DNA of 51,102 nt from Vibrio ruber DSM 16370 (GTDB taxonomy: Bacteria; Pseudomonadota; Gammaproteobacteria; Enterobacterales; Vibrionaceae): the NCBI RefSeq assembly GCF_900163965.1, contig NZ_FULE01000068.1, positions 1 through 51,102 on the forward strand, written 5' to 3'. A program made the translations under genes and the position numbers. Positions within the stretch are counted from its first letter, which is position 1. Each line of letters starts with the position of its first letter. Below the pieces are notes generated by a model. The model saw nothing but the letters and a program-made list of their open reading frames with translations. It had not been told where the DNA came from and did no database searches. Below, piece after piece: positions 23,753 through 32,452 of this stretch.

Positions 23753-25180
23753 TCACTGTGATAACTGGTGAATCGCCTGACTCAGGGCAGTATCCTGATG
23801 ATGGCTGAGATCGTCCAGTGTCAGGGCTGTGGTGGGGATATCCGGGTGGATGCCGATGCCTTCATAGGATTGATATTGTGTGTCGATGTAAACTTCATTG
23901 GACAAACTGATTTGCCAGCCATTGGGCAGGGTTTTCACCAAAGCATCCGATAATGCGCCGCTACTGGTCTCGCCCATAAATGTGACTTGTGGCAGCGCTT
24001 TCATCATCATGAGAAAGACTTCTCCGGCACTGACGGTTGTACCGCTGACCAGAATCGTGACGGGACGCGTGTAAGCGGGCGTATTGACTGGCGCTGGCAA
24101 GTCGAGCCAGTGAATTTCGCCGTCACCGGCAATAGTTCGGGTAAATTTACCAATAACGCGCTGAGTGACCGGATTAAAACGGCTGGCAAGAGCCAGTGAC
24201 ACGCCATCGGCACCGCCGCCATTGAACCGCATATCAATGATCATGGTCTCTGTATTGCGCATATCCTGCATTGCCTGATCAATCACCTGCGCCATATTAC
24301 TGACCCATTGATCGGGGTCATCCGGGTTTTCACCCGTATCCAGCAGCATCATATTCGGACGAAGATAACCAATTTTTCCCTGATTGAACGTTCCCCAGAC
24401 AACACGTTCCGCGCCATATAATGTATCGGCTGAGCTGCCGTTGATGATCCGGACACTACCGGCATCCATCGTTTGTTGTTGCATCAGGGAAATTTGTGCC
24501 AGGCGGTCAGCGACGTAGGTGTCAAAATCACTGATTTCGCTTTGATTGAGAAAGCCCTGTTTCAGTACCCGTAAGACACCTTTGGGTGGGGCGGGGGCGT
24601 ACTCATCGTCGCCGTAAGTCAGGACGACATGATCATCGGAAAAACCGCTGAGTGATGCTGTGATGGCATTGAGTAGTTCACTTTCGCTCATGTCATCGCT
24701 CAAATCCGGTGCCACTTGTTGATAGACCTGCGCCCAGTCGATGCCGCGCTCCTGAAAGAAAGCGTAATAGTCATGCATCGTCGTCCAGAAGAAATGATAA
24801 ATCTCAACAGGGGATGCATTTGCATCCAGTCGTTGCCCCGGCTGACACTGTGTTGGTAAGGCGGACAGGCGTTCAAATTGCTGTGCAAAAGGGCGGGCAA
24901 TCTGGCGGGATGTCAGCGTCATGCCGTCATGAGATAATGTCGCGTTGGGAAAGTAGGTTGTTTGCATGTCGGTTTTGGTCATGGTTTCCGCCAGCACACA
25001 CCCTTCGCTGTTGAATTGATATATTTTACTTTCTGTATCATCTAACTGATAAATGTCACCGTATCCCTGATGTTTCCAGAGCCCGTCAAAATTCACTGAA
25101 GCCTGACAGGCAGCAGCTAAGGTGATGGGAGCAATGCAAATGAACCGGGAAGTATATTTTATCCATGAAGCCGAAATCAT
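23753..25180 (-). CDS. S41-family (C-terminal-processing-like) peptidase
   Basis: This 475-aa exported protein has an N-terminal signal sequence (ICIAPITLAAACQA). The C-terminal half is an S41 protease domain: IGYLRPNM, TMIIDMRFNGGGADG, and VSGTTVSAGEVFLMMMKALP, where the Ser of TVSAGE is the expected nucleophile, followed by GETSSGALSD. No PDZ domain is obvious, which is common in the tricorn-core-like branch. The start at 25180 has agga seven bases upstream; the longer frame adds a non-signal-like extension. The gene stands alone between terminators. Confidence 0.85.
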   Translation of the reverse strand: MISASWIKYTSRFICIAPITLAAACQASVNFDGLWKHQGYGDIYQLDDTESKIYQFNSEGCVLAETMTKTDMQTTYFPNATLSHDGMTLTSRQIARPFAQQFERLSALPTQCQPGQRLDANASPVEIYHFFWTTMHDYYAFFQERGIDWAQVYQQVAPDLSDDMSESELLNAITASLSGFSDDHVVLTYGDDEYAPAPPKGVLRVLKQGFLNQSEISDFDTYVADRLAQISLMQQQTMDAGSVRIINGSSADTLYGAERVVWGTFNQGKIGYLRPNMMLLDTGENPDDPDQWVSNMAQVIDQAMQDMRNTETMIIDMRFNGGGADGVSLALASRFNPVTQRVIGKFTRTIAGDGEIHWLDLPAPVNTPAYTRPVTILVSGTTVSAGEVFLMMMKALPQVTFMGETSSGALSDALVKTLPNGWQISLSNEVYIDTQYQSYEGIGIHPDIPTTALTLDDLSHHQDTALSQAIHQLSQ

Positions 25181-25546
25181 TAGTGAGTCCTGTTTTATAG
25201 TAAATATTCGATATTGAAAGATTGGTATAAAAGTTCCTGAGTAGGTTAAACCAATATTCAACCTGAAAATGTGAAAAAATGATAAAAGGGACAATCAGAC
25301 ACAATTTGATATATTTCAGTTACTTTACTCGGAAGAATATCAGTTGATAAATAATCGACAGATTGGATTTGTAGTGATGTCTAAGTTGCGATAGGGATGG
25401 TGAGTGCTTTAAAGCTCTTGTGCTTGATGTCTTAATCTGTAGTTGAGAGATGTCAAAAACGAATCGTATGAGAAGCTATCGACTTTGGTAGGGTTCGATT
25501 ATGATGAACGATAATTTGTGGATACATATATTGAGAGGCGTCATCG

Positions 25547-25822
25547 ATGGGGCGGAATAAAATTCCTCGTGTGATTTGTGGTAAGCCGGCGGACAGTTGC
25601 TTCAAACCGAACGGCATTCCGATGAGCCAGCTTGAGCATATTGATTTAGCTGCGGATGAATTTGAAGCGTTGCGTCTGGTTGATTTACAAGGTATGCATC
25701 AGCAGGATGCGGCTGTTGCAATGGGGGTTTCCCGACAGACGCTGGCCAATTTGGTCAAGGCTGCCCGTTTGAAAGTGGCAGACTGTTTAGTCAATGGTAA
25801 AGCATTGATGATGTGTCACTAA
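25547..25822 (+). CDS. DUF134 HTH protein
   Basis: This 91-aa protein matches the DUF134 family: a basic start (MGRNKIPRVICGKP), then EHIDLAADEFEALRLVDLQG, and a sigma70 region 4-like HTH (HQQDAAVAMGVSRQTLANLV). Such proteins are predicted regulators and often sit beside NifX/NifB-type iron-molybdenum-cofactor-like proteins, as here. The start has gagagg upstream. The 25181-25546 gap before it contains no other gene that I can support. Confidence 0.85.
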   Translation: MGRNKIPRVICGKPADSCFKPNGIPMSQLEHIDLAADEFEALRLVDLQGMHQQDAAVAMGVSRQTLANLVKAARLKVADCLVNGKALMMCH

Positions 25823-25885
25823 ACTATCTTTTCTATTGCTTTTTCCCTGACAGACCGCTTTTGTGACAAACCCGCTATAACAAGC

Positions 25886-25919
25886 AACCCGACAGACAGC
25901 CTCAACGGTATGTCGGGTT
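25886..25919 (+). terminator. Terminator-like hairpin after the DUF134 gene
   Basis: The 8-bp stem aacccgac/gtcgggtt (25886-25893, 25912-25919) is followed by cgttatat. It would end the DUF134 transcript before the NifX-like gene, which has its own upstream palindromes. Confidence 0.5.
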
Positions 25920-26011
25920 CGTTATATCTGTGATTGATAAATGATTCGAATGCTATTCGCTACCTTTTCAGATTCTCATTACCTTGGTGTTTAATTTTGT
26001 ATTTTTAATTT

Positions 26012-26050
26012 GCATATGCCAAAAATTAAGACTATAAATAGCATATGCTA
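26012..26050. promoter_or_regulatory. Paired gcatatgc palindromes upstream of the NifX-like gene
   Basis: The palindrome gcatatgc occurs at 26012-26019 and again at 26041-26048, the second inside a perfect 12-bp palindrome tagcatatgcta. The centres are 29 bp apart, close to three helical turns, in AT-rich DNA between the DUF134 and NifX-like genes. They are candidate operators, perhaps for the DUF134 protein. Confidence 0.45.
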
Positions 26051-26178
26051 ATTAATCGAATGCGAAATGCAGATGTTGTTGATAACAGTATCGGGCAGAT
26101 GCGCATCGTTGTTTTGTTCGGTCAAACTCAGTGTTGTCGATTGAGTTTGGTTTATACTCAGTACAGGAGTTATTTCAG

Positions 26179-26712
26179 ATGATTATTGCTATCCCGGTCA
26201 AAGAGGAACGAATTGCCAATCATTTTACCAAGGCTGACCATTTCATTTTTATGGATGAATCCGGTGAGGTGGTGGGAAACCAACAAAACCCTGCCCGGGA
26301 TGCCGGTTGTGCAGGGAAGTCGGCATTACTTGCATTACTCAAGCGCGAGCAGGTTGAGCGAGTGATTGTTCGTCATATTGGTCAGCGAATGCTGGGTCGG
26401 TTACTCGACAATCAGTTTGCTGTGTTTCAAGCACAAACCAGTCGTCAGAATCTTCAGCAGATCATTCAGACCGAGGATGAATGGCTGCCGCTGACCGATG
26501 CAGCGCAGGGGCGTTTATCCGTGAATTATCAAGCTAAGCAACATAAGCAACAACAGGGCGGTTGTTGCGAGCATCAGCATGGAGAGGGCGACCATGCGCA
26601 TGAGCGCTGCCAGGGACATCGTTGCTGTGAAACCGGTGTTCAAGAGGGATATAAGGCTAATAAAGATGAACATCAGCATCGACATGGAAAAGGACGTTGC
26701 TGTCGCCACTGA
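26179..26712 (+). CDS. NifX/NifB-family cofactor-binding-like protein with Cys/His-rich tail
   Basis: This 177-aa protein has an N-terminal NifX-like domain of about 110 residues (IAIPVKEERIANHFTKADHF; KREQVERVIVRHIGQRMLGRLL), a fold that carries iron-molybdenum-type cofactors. It is followed by a ~60-residue tail very rich in His and Cys (GGCCEHQHGEGDHAHERC; HRCCETG; HQHRHGKGRCCRH) that should bind metal. The start at 26179 has aggag nine bases upstream. No nitrogenase genes are near, so a role in metal or Fe-S cluster handling is more likely than nitrogen fixation. It pairs with the DUF134 gene. Confidence 0.8.
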   Translation: MIIAIPVKEERIANHFTKADHFIFMDESGEVVGNQQNPARDAGCAGKSALLALLKREQVERVIVRHIGQRMLGRLLDNQFAVFQAQTSRQNLQQIIQTEDEWLPLTDAAQGRLSVNYQAKQHKQQQGGCCEHQHGEGDHAHERCQGHRCCETGVQEGYKANKDEHQHRHGKGRCCRH

Positions 26713-26738
26713 AATACAGCCTTTATTAATTGGTCAGC

Positions 26739-26762
26739 GAACGAGAGCGGTTGCTCTCGTTC
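26739..26762. terminator. Hairpin between the NifX-like gene and mdlB
   Basis: A perfect 10-bp stem gaacgagagc/gctctcgttc with a 4-nt loop (26739-26762) lies between the two convergent genes. No clear T-run follows, so it may act as a transcript-end stabiliser. Confidence 0.55.
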
Positions 26763-26812
26763 AGGGCTGAGATGAATTGATTGAAGTGACGCTGTCACAC
26801 TTGCGGTCACAG

Positions 26813-28597
26813 TTACTGGGCAGCCTGAGCGACTCGTTTTTCCTGCTGCTGTAATTGATACATAGCACGATATCGGCCTTGTGTTATGGCCATGAGCTGA
26901 TGATGGTCGCCTTGTTCAGTTAAATGGCCGTGATCCAATACCAGAATCTGATCGGCATGGCGAATGGTGGACAGACGGTGAGCAACGACAATCAGCGTGA
27001 CCTGACCTTGCAGATCAGACAGCGCTCGCTGGACAACCTGCTCAGTTTCGCTATCGACATTGGCTGTCGCTTCATCAAGTAACAATACTTTGGGCGAGCC
27101 GGCCAGAGCACGGGCGATAATCAGTTGTTGGCGCTGCCCGGTTGAGAGCCGCAAGCCACCTTCACCGAGCTGGGTCTGATAACCATCATTCATCGCCATA
27201 ATCACATTATGTAAATGTGCCTGACGAGCAGCAAGACGGACGGCGGCCTCGCTTAAGTTTCGCCCCATATCGATGTTATCAAATATGGTTGTGGCAAGAA
27301 TAAACGGATCCTGTGGAATAAAACTGACCCCCTGACGTAAGGCGTCATGACTGAAGTCATCGAGAGAATGTCCATCAATGCAGATTGTGCCTGACTGAGG
27401 CTGGTAAAAATTGAGTAACAAACTCATTAAGGTACTCTTACCACTACCGGTGTGTCCGACGATGGCAAAGAATTGTCCGGCCTCAATTTCGACATTGATA
27501 TCCTGCAAAACCGGATGATTGTTCTGGTACGCAAAACTCAGGTCTTTGATCGTCAGTCTCCCGGCCTCAATCCGGGTACAGGTGCCTTTTTCGGGTTTAG
27601 CCGAAGATTCTTGCAACAGTTCATAGACACGGTTACCGGCAACAATGGCCTGCTGATACAAACCGAAACGTTGGGTAATTTCAATTAACGGCTCTGAGAA
27701 CCGACCCAGATAGTTAAGGTAAGCGTATAACACCCCGATTTCAGCAACCCCTTGTACCACTTGCAGACCAAAAAACCACACCACACACCCGAGCACAATA
27801 ATACTGAATAAATTAATTGCCGGACGAAGCAACAAGGATGAGATCGTCACGGTTTTCAGGCGGGTATCGTAGTAATGCGCATTGATCTGATCAAACTGAG
27901 ACAGTTTTGCCTGTTGTTGGTTGGTTGCCTGAATCACAGTCATACCACTGATGGATTCGTTCATTGTGGCGTTAATGTCTGACCGCAAACGACGGCTGTC
28001 GGTGACATTCTTGACACTAAAGCGTTGATACAAATAAATTAATGCAATGACCGTCGGAAGCAGTAACAGGGCGACCAGCATCAATTGGGTATCCAAAATC
28101 GCCATAGCAATCAAGATACCGATCAGCAGAATGACATTGGTCAGCACATTGGATAAAAACTGCACGTAAATATCTTTAATTGACTCGGTATCATTGGTAA
28201 TCCGGCTGACCAGTTGCCCGGTACGGGCATAATCGAAATACGACATCGGTAAAGACAAGACGTGCTTAAATACGCGTTTACGAATATCAAGCACTGCATA
28301 CAATGCCATGTCCAGAAAACGCAACGTTTGGCGGTATTTGAGGTAGGTTCCGATGATCGTTGACCCAATAAACAAGGTGATAATGCCGGCAATCGGCCAG
28401 AACGGATAATGATCCGGCATAATAAAGTCATCGATAAATACTTTGCTCAAGAGTGGGCCCAGTACCTCGAACCCCGTCGCAATCACAACCAGAACCAAGG
28501 TTTTCACCAATAAAGTTTTGTCAGCGAAAACATAGCTCATCAATAAGCGTAATGAACCGGCGTGTTGATTATCCCGCTTGGAATTTTTTATATTCAT
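26813..28597 (-). CDS. mdlB: ABC exporter half, MdlB-like
   Basis: This 594-aa protein is a fused membrane-ATPase half transporter: six membrane helices in residues ~1-320, then a nucleotide-binding domain with Walker A GHTGSGKST, the signature LSTGQRQQLIIARAL, Walker B VLLLDEAT and the H-loop VVAHRLS. It overlaps the next gene upstream by 4 nt (ATGA), so it works as the partner of the MdlA-like half. In E. coli MdlAB and the related SmdAB of Serratia, the pair is a multidrug-type exporter; the natural substrate is not known. The signature has Thr in place of the usual Gly (LSTGQ), a variation seen in MdlB. Confidence 0.85.
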   Translation of the reverse strand: MNIKNSKRDNQHAGSLRLLMSYVFADKTLLVKTLVLVVIATGFEVLGPLLSKVFIDDFIMPDHYPFWPIAGIITLFIGSTIIGTYLKYRQTLRFLDMALYAVLDIRKRVFKHVLSLPMSYFDYARTGQLVSRITNDTESIKDIYVQFLSNVLTNVILLIGILIAMAILDTQLMLVALLLLPTVIALIYLYQRFSVKNVTDSRRLRSDINATMNESISGMTVIQATNQQQAKLSQFDQINAHYYDTRLKTVTISSLLLRPAINLFSIIVLGCVVWFFGLQVVQGVAEIGVLYAYLNYLGRFSEPLIEITQRFGLYQQAIVAGNRVYELLQESSAKPEKGTCTRIEAGRLTIKDLSFAYQNNHPVLQDINVEIEAGQFFAIVGHTGSGKSTLMSLLLNFYQPQSGTICIDGHSLDDFSHDALRQGVSFIPQDPFILATTIFDNIDMGRNLSEAAVRLAARQAHLHNVIMAMNDGYQTQLGEGGLRLSTGQRQQLIIARALAGSPKVLLLDEATANVDSETEQVVQRALSDLQGQVTLIVVAHRLSTIRHADQILVLDHGHLTEQGDHHQLMAITQGRYRAMYQLQQQEKRVAQAAQ

Positions 28598-30402
28598 GAG
28601 GATGCACTCTCCATCGCCTGTTCCATCTGTTGGTATGCTGCCATACGTGAATACCAGCCATCGCCAGCGATTAATTGTTGGTGTTTTCCTCTTTCAATCA
28701 CTTCACCGTGTGCTACGACAATAATCTCATCTGCGTGTTCAACGGCTGATAATCGGTGACTGACAATAATAAGAGTCTGAGCTTTGCGTTGCCGCAAATG
28801 TTGGATAATGATTTTTTCCGTCCGGATATCAACGGCCGAGAGCGCGTCATCGAGAATGAGGATCGGGGCATTACTGATCAATGCACGCGCGATGGAAATC
28901 CGCTGGCGTTGTCCGCCTGATAATGTCACACCTCGCTCTCCGACGGTGGTCTGATAGCTGTCGGGGAACTGGCGGATATCCTCGTCAATCGCAGCTAGCC
29001 GGGCGGCTTGATAGACGGCTTCATCGCTGGCATCGGGGCGACCCATGCGGATATTTTCCATAATACTGGTACTGAACAGAAATGCGTCCTGAGGGACGTA
29101 AGCATAAAGCGCACGCAATTGAGACAGCGGAATCTGACGGATCGGCGTCCCACCGATTTGAATTGCGCCCTCACCGGATTCCCAGTAGCGCATCAGAAGC
29201 TGGAGCAGGGTTGATTTTCCTGCCCCTGTTGCACCGACGATGCCGAAAACGCGCTTTTCCCGCAAACGAAAGGAGACATTCTTCAGGCTGGGTTGAGCCG
29301 TCTCCGGATAATGAAACGTCAGATGACTGACCGTCACACGATAACCTTTGGGGGTAAACTGACCGTGGTCCTCAATCGTATCAGGTAGATCAAGTAACTC
29401 ATCGAGACGTTCGATGGCTGCATTGCCGCGTTGCAAAATATTCATTAACCAGCCAAAAGCATACATTGGCCAGATTAACTCGGATAAGTACAGGGTGAAG
29501 CTGGTCAGTTGCCCGACCGTTAACTGACCTTCGTGAATTTGCCAGCCACCGGCAAGTAAGACAATCAGTAATGCCGCGCCCAGGCTGAGCTGAATGATGG
29601 GATCGAACAAGGCTTCTGAACGCTGCACTTTATAGGTGCTGCTGGCGGCTTGTTCGGCAATCTGGTTAAATTGTTTGGCTTCGATAGACTCTCTGCCCAT
29701 CGATTTAATCATGCGAATGCCAGTCATGGCTTGTTGAGTCTGCTCATTCAACGAAGAAAAGCGATCTAGAGTGGTTTTGAATTGGTGATGAATCTGACTG
29801 GAGAGACGATAAAACCCGATCCCCATCAGCGGGAAGGGCAGAATCGCTAAGGCTGCGAGTTGCCAGTCAATAAATATAAACATCATCACGAGCACTAAAA
29901 TAAAGGTCAGCAATCCATCAAAACCCGATAAAATCCCTTCACCGGCAGCAATTTCAACCGCATCAATATCGTTAGTGGCACGTGCCATCAAATCACCGGT
30001 TGAGTGATGGTTATAGAATGCCTGTCCTTGCCGGGTCAGACGTTGATAAAACTGTTGTCGTAAGAGGTTGCCCAGCTTATAGGATGTACCGAATAACATC
30101 CGTCGCCAGCCATAACGGAGGAGATAGACGATAATACTGGCGAGCAATAAACCGAGTAGGTCGTATTTTGCTTGTGCCATGCTTCGGGTTGCCAGCAGAT
30201 GATCAATGGTCTGACCGATAAACCACGGAATGGCCATATTAATGAGCGCGACAATGAAGAGCATGAGTAACGCTAATGTGTAAGTCAGCCAATAGCGGCG
30301 AAAGAACCATCCCAGGTGTTGAAATAATTGCATGTAATTTTTATCCGGATAAGGGTGTGAGCGTTTATCTTCACTAGGCAGCTCATCTTGAGAATGTTGC
30401 AT
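28594..30402 (-). CDS. mdlA: ABC exporter half, MdlA-like
   Basis: This ~602-aa half transporter has six membrane helices, Walker A GATGAGKST, the signature LSGGQRQRISIARAL, Walker B LILDDALSAVD and the H-loop IVSHRLS. The acidic residue after Walker B is Asp in place of Glu (DDALSAVD), which is often a degenerate site in heterodimeric exporters, so the MdlB half may do most hydrolysis. Start choice is uncertain: ATG at 30402 is used, the longest frame begins with TTG, and an ATG at 30333 would match the E. coli length better. It forms an operon with mdlB and is divergent from apbE. Confidence 0.85.
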   Translation of the reverse strand: MQHSQDELPSEDKRSHPYPDKNYMQLFQHLGWFFRRYWLTYTLALLMLFIVALINMAIPWFIGQTIDHLLATRSMAQAKYDLLGLLLASIIVYLLRYGWRRMLFGTSYKLGNLLRQQFYQRLTRQGQAFYNHHSTGDLMARATNDIDAVEIAAGEGILSGFDGLLTFILVLVMMFIFIDWQLAALAILPFPLMGIGFYRLSSQIHHQFKTTLDRFSSLNEQTQQAMTGIRMIKSMGRESIEAKQFNQIAEQAASSTYKVQRSEALFDPIIQLSLGAALLIVLLAGGWQIHEGQLTVGQLTSFTLYLSELIWPMYAFGWLMNILQRGNAAIERLDELLDLPDTIEDHGQFTPKGYRVTVSHLTFHYPETAQPSLKNVSFRLREKRVFGIVGATGAGKSTLLQLLMRYWESGEGAIQIGGTPIRQIPLSQLRALYAYVPQDAFLFSTSIMENIRMGRPDASDEAVYQAARLAAIDEDIRQFPDSYQTTVGERGVTLSGGQRQRISIARALISNAPILILDDALSAVDIRTEKIIIQHLRQRKAQTLIIVSHRLSAVEHADEIIVVAHGEVIERGKHQQLIAGDGWYSRMAAYQQMEQAMESASS

Positions 30403-30646
30403 TTTCGTAAGCGATATTCTTACGTAAACCAAGTCACCTTGTCTAGTCGGGCTTACGGAAGTTGCTATACATTACTGTTTTGTGGCCGCTGTTGTGACGA
30501 CGATGTAACTTTAAATCACGCAGACCTGATCGCATTTTGGCTGTGAAGCCAATGTTTTTGGGGCGTATTCCCAATACTTTGGGTATAGTAATCTTTTCTG
30601 CCTGCCGTTAAACTTTGTCCAATTTTTTTATCAATCAGGTTGTTTT

Positions 30647-31705
30647 ATGTTTAGCCAAAGAATGTTATTGAACGTTTTTCGTGGTGCTGTTGCGCTCTTG
30701 TCTATTGTCATGGTTGCAGCATGTAGCCGGACTCCGGAGTTACAAAAACTGGAAGGCTATGCTCAGGGGACAACTTACCATATCAGTTGGTGGTCTGAGC
30801 CGGGCGTGTCGAGTGATGAGATTCGTCCGTTGTTTGAGCAGCGACTTGCTCAGATTGATAAAGAGTTATCGACTTATCGCGATGATTCTTATATTTCTGA
30901 ATTTAACCGGAGTGCCTCGACCGAGTGGCAGCCAGCATCGGATGACTTCTTAGAACTTTTGAAAATCGCACGTCAGGTCAATCAGAAAACTCAAGGTTGT
31001 TATGATCCGACGGTGGGGCCCCTGTTTAATTTGTGGGGATTTAGAAAAAGTGATTTTAAAGTGCCGGATAGTCAGCAAATTGCAGCGGTAAAAGCCGAGT
31101 TAGGGCTGGATAAAATTGAGGTGGATGAACAAGGTAAACACATCCGTAAAACATTGCCGCAGGTGCAGCTCGATTTTTCTTCTATGGGTGAGGGGTATAC
31201 CATCGGAAAACTCAGTGCGATCTTAGAATCTCACGGGGTTGCCAATTATCTGGTTGAGTTTGGCGGTGACATGAAAATCAAAGGCCACAAACCGGATGGC
31301 TCGAAATGGCGGATTGCCATTGAACGTCCGGTTCATCAAGACGACGATATTCAGCCCTACAAGATTGTGACAATTCAGGATGAACAAGGCGTGACATTAG
31401 ATACATCGGGGACTTATCGCCGCTCTTTTGATGCCAATGGTCAGTCATATTCTCATATTCTGGATCCGCGTACCGGTTCGTCTGTGACGCACGATCTGGT
31501 GTCTGCTTCAGTATTTGGCCGTAATCCTGCGGAAAGTGATGCGTGGGCTACTGCAATGTTGTGTCTTGGTCCGAAAGCAGGTTATCAGGTCGCCCAGCAG
31601 GAGAACCTGGAAGTGTTCTTTATTCGTGCGGAACAAGGAAAATTCATTGATCAGCAGAGTACGGCTTTAGCGCACTCAAAACGAGTTCTGTTCCATCAGG
31701 AATAA
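30647..31705 (+). CDS. apbE: ApbE-like FAD:protein FMN transferase lipoprotein
   Basis: This 352-aa protein begins with a lipoprotein signal (GAVALLSIVMVAAC, lipobox VAAC) and continues with the ApbE core: GYAQGTTYHISWW, STYRDDSYISEFNRS, LDFSSMGEGYTIGKL, VEFGGDMKIKG, and TSGTYRRSFDANGQSYSHILDPRTG. ApbE enzymes attach FMN to Thr residues of partners such as the NqrB/NqrC subunits of the sodium-pumping NADH dehydrogenase common in vibrios. No nqr genes are in view, so this may be a second, unlinked copy. It is divergent from mdlA, with about 240 bp between holding promoter sequence. Confidence 0.9.
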   Translation: MFSQRMLLNVFRGAVALLSIVMVAACSRTPELQKLEGYAQGTTYHISWWSEPGVSSDEIRPLFEQRLAQIDKELSTYRDDSYISEFNRSASTEWQPASDDFLELLKIARQVNQKTQGCYDPTVGPLFNLWGFRKSDFKVPDSQQIAAVKAELGLDKIEVDEQGKHIRKTLPQVQLDFSSMGEGYTIGKLSAILESHGVANYLVEFGGDMKIKGHKPDGSKWRIAIERPVHQDDDIQPYKIVTIQDEQGVTLDTSGTYRRSFDANGQSYSHILDPRTGSSVTHDLVSASVFGRNPAESDAWATAMLCLGPKAGYQVAQQENLEVFFIRAEQGKFIDQQSTALAHSKRVLFHQE

Positions 31706-31797
31706 TGTCTGAGCATGATGTGCGAAAGGCAGTTTTAGATTAGATATCGCAAGTTGGTCGCGGCAAATACAGGATAACCTGACGGAAGAGGTGAAGG

Positions 31798-32451
31798 ATG
31801 GCACATTTTACAGTGATTGGTTTAGGGCGGTTTGGTATCGCAGCAAGTCTGGAGTTGATCCATCTCGGGCATACTGTAACCGGTGTTGACCGTAATCCCA
31901 AAATCGCTGAGTTATATGTTGAAGACCTGACGCAGTCGATTATTTGTGATGTCACGGATGAACATGCACTCAGAGAGCTGGAGCTGGCAGCAAGTAATGC
32001 CGTGTTGGTTGCGATTGGTGAAGATCTGGAATCCAGCTTACTCTGTATTCTGGCGTTAAAGAACCTGGGAGTAAAAGAGATCTGGGTGAAAGCCAGCTCC
32101 AAAGCCCACCATACGATTGTGTCAAAACTTGGTGTTGCCCGAATTATTCACCCAGAGGAAGAGATGGGCGTGCGAATTGCACAAGCCCTGAATTACCCGA
32201 TGGTGAATAATTATCTGTCGATCGGTCATGGGTTATATGTGGTGGATATTGAGGTTAAGTCAGCGCTCCATGACCAGCCCATTTCGACCTTGCTCAGTAA
32301 AACTCAGGGTGATGTGGATGCGATTCTGGTGAAACGCGGCCGGGAAACATTTATCCGCCTGAGCGATGATTTTCTCTTACAGGAACACGATACCTTTTTG
32401 TTGTGCGGGACTCGGGAAGCGTTGGAACAGATTGCACCAAGGTTGGTGTGA
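31798..32451 (+). CDS. ktrA: KtrA, regulatory subunit of the potassium uptake system
   Basis: This 217-aa protein has an N-terminal RCK nucleotide-binding fold (GLGRFGIAASLEL with GxGxxG; GVDRNPK; VLVAIGED) and a C-terminal RCK_C domain (VDIEVKSALHDQPI). In KtrAB of Vibrio alginolyticus an octameric ring of KtrA binds ATP/ADP and gates the KtrB membrane subunit. The gene ends one base before the ktrB start, so they are co-translated. A ggaagag-type site lies before the ATG. Confidence 0.93.
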   Translation: MAHFTVIGLGRFGIAASLELIHLGHTVTGVDRNPKIAELYVEDLTQSIICDVTDEHALRELELAASNAVLVAIGEDLESSLLCILALKNLGVKEIWVKASSKAHHTIVSKLGVARIIHPEEEMGVRIAQALNYPMVNNYLSIGHGLYVVDIEVKSALHDQPISTLLSKTQGDVDAILVKRGRETFIRLSDDFLLQEHDTFLLCGTREALEQIAPRLV

Positions 32452-32452
32452 T

